Shown here: positions 53,201 through 60,745 of the stretch, one piece after another
Numbering within the stretch: position 1 is the first letter of the stretch
Layout: the number at the start of each line of letters is the position of its first letter
Source of the DNA: Streptomyces violascens
GTDB taxonomy: Bacteria > Actinomycetota > Actinomycetes > Streptomycetales > Streptomycetaceae
Length of the DNA stretch: 64,000 bases
Reading direction: 5' to 3'
Assembly (NCBI RefSeq): GCF_014649955.1
Contig: NZ_BMUA01000028.1
Location: 33,078 to 97,077, forward strand
Program-made: the position numbers and the translations under genes
The notes under the pieces: generated by a model
The model's input: the letters and a program-made list of their open reading frames with translations, nothing else
Told to the model about the DNA's origin: nothing
Databases searched by the model: none

Positions 53201-55497
53201 TCCACCAGGAGGGCACGGTCCGCCTCGCCTCGCGCATCATCGGCGACGGCACTGCGGACGACACCGACGCGTCCTGGCTGACCCACACCACCGCCGTCGT
53301 CTCACCCGGCACCGCGGTCGGCGAACGCACCCTGGACGCCGACCAGTTGCGTACGACCTGCGCCGAAGTGCTCGACAACAGGTTCACCATCGACCGGCTC
53401 GCCGGCATCGGCGTTGCTGCCATGGGCTTCCCGTGGGAGGTCAAGGAGATGCGGCGCGCCCAGGGCGAGATCTTCGCCGTCGTCGCGGCCCAGCCGGACG
53501 GCGAACTGCCCGGCTCCTGGGGCTCGGTGCTGGATGCGGCGCTCTCCATCGCCTCCGTCGTCTTCCCGGGCGAACCGATCCTGCGGATGCCCGCCCACAT
53601 CCGTGAGGCCGTCGTCTCGGGCGACTGCCCCGCCGAGGTGCTGCTGCACGTCTCGACCGTCGAGGGCGCGGCCGCCGTGGACACCGTCGACGTCTGGATC
53701 GCCGGCGCCGACGGCCGCCTCCTGGCCCGCCTCACCGGCCTGCGCTACGGCGTCCTGGACGGCGACCCCGGCGCCACCGCCAGCCCCCGGCGCCTGGTGA
53801 GCGAGGTGGCCTGGCGGCCGCTCGAACTGCCCGCCGAGCCCGCCCGCGAGCGCGCCGCGGTGACCGCCGCCGTGATCGTCGGCGACCGCAAGACCGGCCT
53901 GCGCATCGGCGAGGCGCTGTCCGCCGCCGGCCTGCCCTGGACGGCCATCGACACCCCGGACGACCTGACCGCGCTCGCCGAGCCGCTCACCTCCTCCACC
54001 GCCGTGCTCGTGGTGCCCGAGCGGGCCGGCGCCGCCGACAGCGTCAGCGGCGCCGCCGTGGACGCCGCCTGGCTGGTCACCCGCACCGCGCAGCAGCTCG
54101 CCGCGGCAGGGCCCGACGCGCACCCCGGCCTGTGGTGCGTCACCCGGGGCGTGCGCGAGTCCCTCGCCACCGAGTCGCTGGGCGACGCCCCGCTGTGGGG
54201 CCTGGGCCGGGTCATCGGCGGCGAGCACCCCGAACTGTGGGGCGGCACCGTCGACCTGGCCGACGACACCGACCCGGAGACCCTGGCCGCCCTCGTCGAC
54301 GTCGTCCGCGCGCAGCCCGGCGAGGACCTCGTCTCGGTGCGCGGCGCCGCGATCGAGACCACCCGCCTGGTGGCCGTCGAGCGCGAGCCCGTCCGGGCCG
54401 CCCTGGAATGCCGGCCCGACGGCACGTACCTGATCACCGGCGGACTCGGGGTGCTCGGCCTGGAGGTCGCCACCTGGCTCGCCGGACGCGGCGCCCGGCG
54501 CCTGGTCCTGGCCGGCCGGCGCGGCCTGCCGCCGCGCTCCGCGTGGGACGAGATGACCGACACGACGACCCGCCGCCAGATCGAGGCGGTGCGCGCCCTG
54601 GAGGGGCTCGGCGTCAGCGTCCGCGTCGTCTCCGTCGACATCACCGACGCCGAGGCCGTGGCCGGAGCACTCTCGCCGCAGGCCCTCGACCTGCCGCCGA
54701 TCCGCGGTGTCGTGCACGCGGCCGGTGTCCTCGACAACCGGATGGCCGTCAACGTCGACGAGGAGTCGCTCGACCGGGTCATGGGCCCCAAGGTGGCCGG
54801 AGCGATGGTCCTGCACGAGCTGTTCGCCCCCGGCAGCCTGGACTTCTTCACCCTGTTCTCCTCCTGCGGCCTGCTCCTCGGCCTGCCCGGCCAGGCCAGC
54901 TACGCCTCCGGCAACGCCTTCCTGGACGCGCTCGCCGCCCACCGCGCGGCCCTCGGCGACACCAGTACCGTCAGCTACGCCTGGACCTCGTGGCGCGGGC
55001 TCGGCATGTCGACCTCCTCGGAACTCATCGACGCCGAACTCGCCGCCCGCGGCACCGCCGACATCTCCGCCGCCGAGGCGTTCCGCAGCTGGGAGTTCGC
55101 CTCCCGCTACGACGCCCCCTACTACGCGGTGCTCCGCACCATCGAACTGGAGCCGTCCGCGGTCCGCCCGGCGCTGCTCGACGAACTGGCCGTGGAGGTC
55201 ACCGAGTCCGGCGCCGACCAGGGCGAGGCCGCCTGGGCGACGCTGGAGCCCGAGGAGCTGCACGCCCACCTCGTGGACGCGGTACGCGGCCTGGTCGCGG
55301 CCGAGATGAAGTGGGCGCCCGACTCCTTCGACGTGCGGCGCCCGCTCATGGAGATGGGCCTCGACTCGGTGATGACGCTGGTCATCCGGCGCCGCCTGGA
55401 GAAGCTCTTCCGGCTCGCGCTTCCGGCCACGCTCCTGTGGGACCGGCCCACCGTGACCGCCATCGCCGACTTCCTCGCCGAGCGGCTCGCCGCCTGA
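50233..55497 (+). CDS. Iterative type I PKS, 6-methylsalicylic acid synthase type
   Basis: Polyketide synthase of 1754 residues with KS-AT-DH/TH-KR-ACP order and the size of bacterial 6-methylsalicylate synthases such as ChlB1. KS (16-440) has Cys187 in VDTACSASL plus EAHGTGT and KPNIGHLEAGAG. AT (about 548-860) has Ser637 in GHSVGEIAAAV and the malonyl-type motif VAFHSAHMD. The DH/TH domain (about 925-1190) has H940 in HPVQGVEIIP. KR (about 1395-1580) has GGLGVLG and Tyr1557 in GQASYASGNAF. ACP has Ser1712 in MGLDSVMTL. No thioesterase is fused. A GTG at 50233 after GGAGG is the best start; the ATG at 50221 has no ribosome site. The product is likely 6-methylsalicylate or a close aryl acid. 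Confidence 0.9.
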   Translation: MNTPIEGPRDIRSGSEPIAVIGMGCRFAGGVDSPESFWKLLTAGTDAITEVPPERWAAYEAASPQNAAALRRTTRNGGFLDDIEGFDAEFFGITPREAELMDPQQRIVLEVSWEALEHAGIAPQSLAGTDAGVFIGVGSDDYGRRMLEDLPRIEAWTGIGAAFCAVANRVSYTLDLRGSSLAVDTACSASLVAFHLAVQALRDGDVPVALAGGVNIMAGPGLTMVLDAAGAVSPDGRSKSFDAAADGYGRGEGAGVVVLKRLADARRDGDRVLAVIKGTAVNQDGRTNGIMAPSSEAQAHLLRQAYRSAGVDPLTVDYIEAHGTGTRAGDPIETTAMAEVFGAGRPADRPVLIGSVKPNIGHLEAGAGVAGLIKAVLALHHAHIPPQANFDTPNPAIDWEASRLKVVAEPTPWPVTGRPRRAGVSGYGYGGTIGHIVLEQAPEDEGAALAGAPAAEDGVRLFPLSGATEAGTRAQAAALADWLDAEGGETPLDDIARTLAVHRGHAASRAVAAASDTAQLSTRLRAFADEESEEGIETGTVLSAASRGAVWVFSGHGSQWAGMGRELLAEEAEFAKVLDEIDPVFLDEIGFSPRQVLLDGDLGDVDKIQPMIFAMQVGLAAVWRERGLSPAAVIGHSVGEIAAAVVSGILSLSDGARLICRRSALLSRVAGKGAMIMVALPFDEVAHRLQGRTDVTAAISASPGSTVVAGDTDAVEELAAAWEAEPLVVRRVASDVAFHSAHMDPLLAELSAAADDLTIGEPSLPVYSTMLADPRGDTPRDGIYWAGNLRNPVRFTQAVTAAAEDGFRAFVEISGHPVVAHSIGEILDGLGIEDAVVAHSLRRNKPERDILLANVAALHCHGVSLDWDAATPGRFADLPHTVWQHRRYWYESAGAVGGGTQHDVESHTLLGGQTVVNGSTPARLWQTYLDESCRPYPGDHPVQGVEIIPATVLLNTFFTAAAHEGERPGLADVTLKVPVAVSTPRELQVVHQEGTVRLASRIIGDGTADDTDASWLTHTTAVVSPGTAVGERTLDADQLRTTCAEVLDNRFTIDRLAGIGVAAMGFPWEVKEMRRAQGEIFAVVAAQPDGELPGSWGSVLDAALSIASVVFPGEPILRMPAHIREAVVSGDCPAEVLLHVSTVEGAAAVDTVDVWIAGADGRLLARLTGLRYGVLDGDPGATASPRRLVSEVAWRPLELPAEPARERAAVTAAVIVGDRKTGLRIGEALSAAGLPWTAIDTPDDLTALAEPLTSSTAVLVVPERAGAADSVSGAAVDAAWLVTRTAQQLAAAGPDAHPGLWCVTRGVRESLATESLGDAPLWGLGRVIGGEHPELWGGTVDLADDTDPETLAALVDVVRAQPGEDLVSVRGAAIETTRLVAVEREPVRAALECRPDGTYLITGGLGVLGLEVATWLAGRGARRLVLAGRRGLPPRSAWDEMTDTTTRRQIEAVRALEGLGVSVRVVSVDITDAEAVAGALSPQALDLPPIRGVVHAAGVLDNRMAVNVDEESLDRVMGPKVAGAMVLHELFAPGSLDFFTLFSSCGLLLGLPGQASYASGNAFLDALAAHRAALGDTSTVSYAWTSWRGLGMSTSSELIDAELAARGTADISAAEAFRSWEFASRYDAPYYAVLRTIELEPSAVRPALLDELAVEVTESGADQGEAAWATLEPEELHAHLVDAVRGLVAAEMKWAPDSFDVRRPLMEMGLDSVMTLVIRRRLEKLFRLALPATLLWDRPTVTAIADFLAERLAA

Positions 55498-55501
55498 GAC
55501 C

Positions 55502-55541
55502 GCGGCCCGGCCCCGTCCGAAAGAGGTCGGGGCCGGGCCGC
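55502..55541 (+). terminator. Strong hairpin between PKS and ligase genes
   Basis: Perfect 14-base-pair GC-rich stem (gcggcccggccccg with cggggccgggccgc) with a 12-base loop just after the PKS stop. It lacks a T-run and may act as an internal attenuator or 3' end stabiliser. Confidence 0.65.
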
Positions 55542-55582
55542 CCCCCTGCACGGATCCACCCGATCGAGCGAAGGAGGAGAAG

Positions 55583-57280
55583 ATGAAGCGCGCCGGGACC
55601 GTCCCGTGGCCCGAGCACGAGGCCGAGCGCTACACCGCGGCCGGCCACTGGCGCGGCCGTCCGCTGGGCGACTGGATGTGGAGCTGGAGCGAGAGCTACG
55701 GATCCCGTACGGCACTGGTGGACGGCGCGACCAGGATCGGCTACCGCGAACTGGCCGTACGCGCCGACGCGCTGGCGGAGCGGCTCGTGTCGCTGGGGCT
55801 CGGCGACGGGGACAACCTGCTGGTCCAGCTCCCCAACTGCTGGGAGTTCGTGGCCCTGTTCCTGGCCTGCCAGCGCATCGGCGTGGCGCCGGTCCTCGCC
55901 CTCATGCCGCATCGCGAGCACGAGCTGGAGTACCTCGCCGAACTCGCCGACGTCGCGGCCATCGCCGTCCCCGACACCTGCCGCGACTTCGACCACCAGA
56001 CGCTCGCCGCCAAGATCGCCGGAACCCGGCCGCGGCCGGTCCCCGTCCTGGTCGTCGGCGACCGCGTCGAGCCCGGTCACGTCGACCTGCGGGCTGCCCT
56101 GCGCATCGAGGGCGACGCCGAGGAGCGCCGCGGTCGCCTCGACGAACGGGCCCCGGACGCCGGGGAGGTAGCGCTGTTCCTGCTCTCGGGCGGCACCACC
56201 GGACTCCCCAAGATCATCGCCCGGACGCACAACGACTACGAGTACAACTTCCGCCGCAGCGGCGAGGTCTGCGGCTTCACCGCCGAAACCACCTATCTGG
56301 CCGTACTTCCCCTCGCACACAATTTCCCGCTCGGCTGCCCGGGCGTGCTCGGCACCCTCGCGGTGGGGGGCCTGGCCGTCCTCTCGCCCTCGCCGCACCC
56401 CAGGACCGCCTTCGCCGAGATCGCCCGCGAGCGGGTCACCATCACCTCGGTGGTGCCCGCCGTGGCCCACCGCTGGCTGGAGCACGCGGGCGACCGGACG
56501 TACGACCTGACCAGCCTCGAACTCGTCCAGGTCGGCGGATCCGTCCTGCCCGCCGAGCTCGCCCGCGAGCTCGGTCCGGGCCTTGGCTGCACCCTCCAGC
56601 AGGTGTACGGAATGGCCGAGGGCCTGCTCAACTACACGCGGCCGGACGACCCTTCGCAGGTCCTCCGCGAGACCCAGGGCCGGCCGATCTCCGAGGCCGA
56701 CGAGATCCTCGTGGTGGACGCCGAGGGCCGGCCCGTGCCCGACGGCGCCACCGGCGAACTGCTCACCCGCGGCCCGTACACGCCCCGCGGCTACTACCGG
56801 GCCCCGCAGCACAACCAGCGGGCCTTCACCGCCGACGGCTGGTACCGCACGGGCGATCTCGTGCGGTGGCACCCCAGCGGCAATCTCGTCGTCGAGGGGC
56901 GGCTCAAGGACCTGGTCAACCGGGGCGGCGAAAAGGTCTCCATCGACGAGGTCGAGGACCTGGTGCGGGCGGTGCCCGGCGTCGCGGACGCGGCGGCCCT
57001 GGCCCTGCCCGACCCGGCGCTCGGCGAACGCGTCGGCATCTGCGTGATCCCCGGGGACGGGCCGCGGCCCACCCTGGAAACCGTCCACGCCTTCTTCGCG
57101 GCACGCGGCGTAGCGGCCTTCAAAACCCCCGAACTCCTCTATCTGGTCGAGGAGTTCCCGCTCACCCCGGTCGGCAAGGTGGACCGCCGCACCCTGCGCG
57201 AGCGGATCCTGGCGCTCGCCGAGGTGAGCGTGCCCGCCCAGCCGAAGGCCCAGCCGAGCGAAGCCCCCGCCCCGGCTTGA
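55583..57280 (+). CDS. Aryl-AMP ligase, 2,3-dihydroxybenzoate/salicylate type
   Basis: Adenylate-forming enzyme of 565 residues, DhbE/SdgA-like, that should activate an aryl acid such as 6-methylsalicylate. Core motifs: A3 LFLLSGGTTGLPKIIARTHNDY, the aryl-acid pocket motif HNFPLGCPG with the characteristic His-Asn, A5 QQVYGMAEG, A7 YRTGDL, A8 GRLKDLVNRGGEKVS and A10 PLTPVGKVDRR with the catalytic Lys. GAAGGAGGAG precedes the ATG. It follows the PKS by 85 bases. Whether the acyl group goes to CoA or to a carrier protein cannot be read from the sequence. Confidence 0.88.
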   Translation: MKRAGTVPWPEHEAERYTAAGHWRGRPLGDWMWSWSESYGSRTALVDGATRIGYRELAVRADALAERLVSLGLGDGDNLLVQLPNCWEFVALFLACQRIGVAPVLALMPHREHELEYLAELADVAAIAVPDTCRDFDHQTLAAKIAGTRPRPVPVLVVGDRVEPGHVDLRAALRIEGDAEERRGRLDERAPDAGEVALFLLSGGTTGLPKIIARTHNDYEYNFRRSGEVCGFTAETTYLAVLPLAHNFPLGCPGVLGTLAVGGLAVLSPSPHPRTAFAEIARERVTITSVVPAVAHRWLEHAGDRTYDLTSLELVQVGGSVLPAELARELGPGLGCTLQQVYGMAEGLLNYTRPDDPSQVLRETQGRPISEADEILVVDAEGRPVPDGATGELLTRGPYTPRGYYRAPQHNQRAFTADGWYRTGDLVRWHPSGNLVVEGRLKDLVNRGGEKVSIDEVEDLVRAVPGVADAAALALPDPALGERVGICVIPGDGPRPTLETVHAFFAARGVAAFKTPELLYLVEEFPLTPVGKVDRRTLRERILALAEVSVPAQPKAQPSEAPAPA

Positions 57281-57333
57281 CCGGCCAACGACCCCGCACT
57301 CTTTCCCCCGCTCCACAGCGAAAGGAACAAGCC

Positions 57334-57963
57334 ATGTCGCAGATCCCGGCGGCCGGTGCGCCGCTCGACACCGGATCGCTGCGCCTCAAGGGCGTCGACC
57401 ACCTCGCGCACGTCACCTGGAAGCCCGAGGAGACCCTGCACTTCTACCGCGACGTGCTCGGCCTGCCGCTGGTCCATGCCATCACCGCGACCGGCTGGGT
57501 CACCGAGGACTTCCCCGACTTCGTGCACTTCTTCTTCGCCCTCGGCAAGGGCAACCACCTCGCCTTCTTCTACTACTTCGGGCTCCCCGAGGAGGAGGAC
57601 CCGGGTGACCTCATGCACCGCTCGCGCCACCTGGCGCTGCACGTCGACACGGAGGAGGAGCTGACCGCCTGGCGCGTCCGCCTCAAGGAGCACGGCGTAC
57701 GGGTCACCCCGCCGCTCGCCCACGAGCTCCTGGAATCCCTCTACTTCGACGACCCCAACGGAATCCAGCTGGAGATCACCCGCCCGCTGCGCGCCTTCGC
57801 CGACGTCGACGCGCGCGACGCCGAGCTGACGCTCCGGGCCCTGAGCGACATCGCGAAGGGCGAGCGCCCCACCGTCGAGGACATGTGGCGCCGCAAGGGC
57901 GAACTCGCCCGCGACCACGCCGAGCAGGCCGCTGCGGCCGAGGAGAAGGCGAGCATCCGATGA
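57334..57963 (+). CDS. VOC-fold metalloenzyme, possible extradiol-type dioxygenase
   Basis: Protein of 209 residues with the glyoxalase/bleomycin-resistance (VOC) fold. A 2-His-1-carboxylate metal site is likely: His in GVDHLAHVTW (about residue 24), His in RHLALHVDT (about residue 96) and Glu in GIQLEITRP (about residue 146). The layout is that of small one-domain extradiol dioxygenases or fosfomycin-type enzymes. The C-terminal 55 residues are helical and charged. It follows the ligase by 53 bases with AAAGGAA before the ATG, and its stop overlaps the next start. A role in ring oxidation of the PKS product is an inference from context. Confidence 0.78.
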   Translation: MSQIPAAGAPLDTGSLRLKGVDHLAHVTWKPEETLHFYRDVLGLPLVHAITATGWVTEDFPDFVHFFFALGKGNHLAFFYYFGLPEEEDPGDLMHRSRHLALHVDTEEELTAWRVRLKEHGVRVTPPLAHELLESLYFDDPNGIQLEITRPLRAFADVDARDAELTLRALSDIAKGERPTVEDMWRRKGELARDHAEQAAAAEEKASIR

Positions 57964-58202
57964 CCACGCTGTACGTACTGGACATCCCCGAATTCGACGA
58001 CCTGGTACGCGTCGCCCGCGACACCGGGTACGGCATCCGCTCCGCGGGCGACTACGTCGAGGTGACCGCCGACGGGCCCCTGGTGCTCGCCCGGGACGCG
58101 GTCGGCGCCCGCCCCGCGATCTGGTTCGCCGCGCTGACCGGCGGCTACAGCGGCCGGCTCGTCCACCTCGACGAGGACGAACTCTGCCTGGACGAGGGCT
58201 GA
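57960..58202 (+). CDS. 80-residue partner protein, unknown function
   Basis: Small acidic protein of 80 residues. The ATG overlaps the stop of the VOC gene (ATGA), so the two are translationally coupled. Segments are TLYVLDIPEFDDLVRVARDTG, a central GDYVEVTADGPLVLARDAVG and a Trp/Tyr-rich end (AIWFAALTGGYSG). No family was recognised. The coupling suggests it is a subunit or folding partner of the VOC protein. A terminator follows its stop. Confidence 0.7.
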   Translation: MTTLYVLDIPEFDDLVRVARDTGYGIRSAGDYVEVTADGPLVLARDAVGARPAIWFAALTGGYSGRLVHLDEDELCLDEG

Positions 58203-58207
58203 GACCG

Positions 58208-58238
58208 CCCCGGTGCGGCAGCAATCGCCGCACCGGGG
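58208..58238. terminator. Bidirectional terminator, VOC operon / lysR
   Basis: Perfect 12-base-pair stem (ccccggtgcggc with gccgcaccgggg) with a seven-base loop between the convergent 80-residue protein gene and the LysR gene. Confidence 0.78.
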
Positions 58239-58245
58239 AGGGCGG

Positions 58246-59145
58246 CTACAGGGCCGGGGTGCCGAGCAGTTCGCGCGCGGTGTCCAGGAACGGGCGAAGA
58301 CCCGGCGACTCGGCGCCCTGCGCACGCCAGGAGACCTGCACCTCCGTCTCCCGGCGGGCGTTGGTCCACGGCACCGTCTCCAGGGCGCCCCGCGCCAGAT
58401 CGGCCGCCACCGCGATCTGCGGGAGCAGCGCACAGCCCATCCCCTCGGCGACGCAACTGCGCAGGGCTCCGATGCTGGTCAGCTCGGCCACCACGTTCGG
58501 CCGGGGGCCCCGCACGGAGCCCAGCGTCTCGTCGTACATCCGGCGGTAGCTGCAACCGGGCTCGGTCACCAGGAAGTCCACGCCGGCGAGTTCGGCCGTG
58601 GTCACTTCGTCCATCCTGGTCAGCGGGTGCCCGGGGGGCGCCACCACGACGACGGTCTCGGGAGCCAGCGCCATGCTCTCGAACTCCGGCTCCGTGGGCG
58701 GCGGTCCGAACGTGAAGCACAGATCCAGGGTCCCCTCGCGCACCCCGCCGCGGGACTCCGACCGGTTGCCCGGGCGAAGCACGACCCGGACCTTCGGATG
58801 GGTTTCCCGGAACCGCGTCAGCAAGGAAGGCAATCGGTAGACGCAGAGTGTTTCCGGTGCGCCGATGGTGAGTTCGCCGGCCGGGTCCGCCATTTTGGAC
58901 ACCGCGGCCCTCGCCTCCTCGGCGAGCTGGAGCATGCGCTCGGCGTATTCGACCAGGCGATTACCCGCGTCGGTGAGCCGTATCCGGCGGCCCGAACGGT
59001 CGAAGAGCGCCACCCCCAGATCCGCTTCGAGCGACTGGATCTGCTCGGTGACACTCGACTGGGCATAATTCAGGCGCTCGGCCGCCCGTGTGATATTGAG
59101 GGTTTCGGCAACGGTGCGGAACGTGTTCAACTGACGGAGCTGCAT
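58246..59145 (-). CDS. LysR family transcriptional regulator
   Basis: Regulator of 299 residues, usual length. The N-terminal HTH is MQLRQLNTFRTVAETLNITRAAERLNYAQSSVTEQI-type, with QLNTF and AERLNYAQSSV diagnostic. The effector domain spans about 90-299, with LTIGAPETL, FVTEP-like DFLVTEPGCSYRRMY and GMGCALLP. It is transcribed away from the MFS gene, and a T-N11-A dyad lies just upstream of its start. The ATG at 59145 follows GGAGG by seven bases. Inducer is unknown but an aryl acid is plausible. Confidence 0.9.
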   Translation of the reverse strand: MQLRQLNTFRTVAETLNITRAAERLNYAQSSVTEQIQSLEADLGVALFDRSGRRIRLTDAGNRLVEYAERMLQLAEEARAAVSKMADPAGELTIGAPETLCVYRLPSLLTRFRETHPKVRVVLRPGNRSESRGGVREGTLDLCFTFGPPPTEPEFESMALAPETVVVVAPPGHPLTRMDEVTTAELAGVDFLVTEPGCSYRRMYDETLGSVRGPRPNVVAELTSIGALRSCVAEGMGCALLPQIAVAADLARGALETVPWTNARRETEVQVSWRAQGAESPGLRPFLDTARELLGTPAL

Positions 59146-59163
59146 CTCTCGGCCTCCCCCGAT

Positions 59164-59182
59164 CCATCGGCGCTTCCGATGG
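59164..59182. promoter_or_regulatory. LysR box (T-N11-A dyad)
   Basis: ccatcgg-cgctt-ccgatgg is a perfect inverted repeat with seven-base arms and contains T(59167)-N11-A(59179) with ATC/GAT ends. It is 19 bases before the lysR start, the usual place for autoregulation and activation of the divergent MFS gene. Confidence 0.72.
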
Positions 59183-59305
59183 TGCAATCGGAATTTCCCG
59201 TTTCTCTTTCGCCCGGGTCCCCGCCAGGCTGTAACAGCCGCAGGTTCTCGACCCCGGCCGCCTCGAATTCGCTTTTCCGCATCAGTAATTGAGAAGGGAA
59301 CAACT

Positions 59306-60745
59306 ATGTCCTCGCAGTCATCGACGGTGACGGCCGCACAAGGAGGGAGCGCTACGGCGGGCGTCAAGCCCGAGGCCGGCGTCCGGCGCAAGGGGCTTCT
59401 GCTTCTGGGCCTTTCGCTCGGCTACTTCATGGTGCTGCTCGACACCAGCGTGGTGAACGTGGCACTGCCCGCCATCCGCGATGATATCGGCGGCGGCCTC
59501 TCCGGGCTCCAGTGGGTGGTCAACGGATACACCCTCACCTTCGCCGCGCTGCTGCTCACCATGGGTGCGCTCTCGGACCGCTTCGGCGCCCGCAAGGTGT
59601 TCCTCACCGGCACCTGGGCCTTCCTCATCGCCTCCGGACTCACCGCCGCATCCCCGAACCTGGGCGTTCTGATCGGCATGCGCGGTGTCCTCGGCATCGC
59701 GGGCGCCGCCCTGCTTCCGGCCTCGATGGCCGTCATCGCGACCGCTTACACCGACCCCGCCCAGCGGGCCCGCGCCCTCGGTTCGTGGGCTGCCATCACC
59801 GGTGTCGCGCTCGCCGCGGGCCCGGTCGTCGGCGGCGTCCTCACGGACACGCTGGGATGGCGCTTCATCTTCGTCATCAACGTGCCGGTCGCCCTGCTCA
59901 GCGTGCTGATCACCCGCGCCTTCGCGCCGCAGGTGCCCCGCAACCCGGACCGCGCCATCGACCTGCCCGGCCAGCTGCTGGCCGTACTCGCCCTGGCGGG
60001 CCTGACGTTCGGAGTCATCCAGAGCGAGCCCGAGGGCTGGACGTCCGCACCGGTGCTCATCGCGCTGGCCGTCGGTGTCGCCGCCGCGATCGGCTTCGTC
60101 ATGGTGGAGCGCCGTGAGCCCGGCGTGCGCGGCCCGATGCTGCCGCTCCAGCTCTTCCGCAAGGCCACCTTCTCGGTCGGCCTGCTCAACGGTCTGCTCG
60201 TCAACTTCGGCCTCTCCGGCGTCCTGTTCGTCATGTCGCTCCACTTCCAGCAGGGCCTCGGCTACACCGCCATGGCCGCCGGCCTCGCCTTCCTGCCGCT
60301 GACCCTGCCCACCGCGTTCAACCCGATCTACACCGGGCGCCTGGTCGCCAGGAAGGGTCCGCGCATCCCCTCGATCCTCGGCTTCTCGCTGATGACGGTG
60401 GGCGCGCTCATCCAGCTGCTCTTCGTGGGCGGCGACGGCGCGGGCCAGTACGCACTGACCGCGGTCGGCCTGCTGGTCTTCGGGTTCGGTGTCTCCTTCG
60501 CCATCCCGTCCCTGGTCACCACCCTTGTCTCGTCGGTGCCCAAGGAGCAGGCGGGCATCGCGTCCGGCGCCCTCAACTCGGCCCGCCAGACCGGCGCCGT
60601 GGTCGGAGTCGCCGTACTGGGCTCCGTACTCCAGGCATCTCCCGGCGACAGCGGCACCAAGGTCGCCCTGTCGGTCGCGGCGGCGGCCCTCGCGGTGGGC
60701 GCCCTGCTCGCCGTCGGGTACATCGGCCGGCGCACCGCCCAGTGA
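59306..60745 (+). CDS. MFS exporter, DHA2 family (cluster exporter)
   Basis: Membrane transporter of 479 residues with about 14 helices. Typical motifs are LDTSVVNVALPAI (helix 1), GALSDRFGARKVF (motif A) and WRFIFVINVPVALL. It differs from the other exporter in the window and lies within the biosynthetic cluster, divergent from the LysR gene, so it probably exports the cluster product or gives self-resistance. GAAGGGA precedes the ATG. Its stop overlaps the next gene by four bases (GTGA), so they are co-translated. Confidence 0.88.
   Translation: MSSQSSTVTAAQGGSATAGVKPEAGVRRKGLLLLGLSLGYFMVLLDTSVVNVALPAIRDDIGGGLSGLQWVVNGYTLTFAALLLTMGALSDRFGARKVFLTGTWAFLIASGLTAASPNLGVLIGMRGVLGIAGAALLPASMAVIATAYTDPAQRARALGSWAAITGVALAAGPVVGGVLTDTLGWRFIFVINVPVALLSVLITRAFAPQVPRNPDRAIDLPGQLLAVLALAGLTFGVIQSEPEGWTSAPVLIALAVGVAAAIGFVMVERREPGVRGPMLPLQLFRKATFSVGLLNGLLVNFGLSGVLFVMSLHFQQGLGYTAMAAGLAFLPLTLPTAFNPIYTGRLVARKGPRIPSILGFSLMTVGALIQLLFVGGDGAGQYALTAVGLLVFGFGVSFAIPSLVTTLVSSVPKEQAGIASGALNSARQTGAVVGVAVLGSVLQASPGDSGTKVALSVAAAALAVGALLAVGYIGRRTAQ

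Noticed and set aside
50329..53286. Long minus-strand frame (985 codons) antisense to the PKS
   Set aside because: High-GC antisense shadow without any recognisable domain; the PKS is complete on the plus strand.
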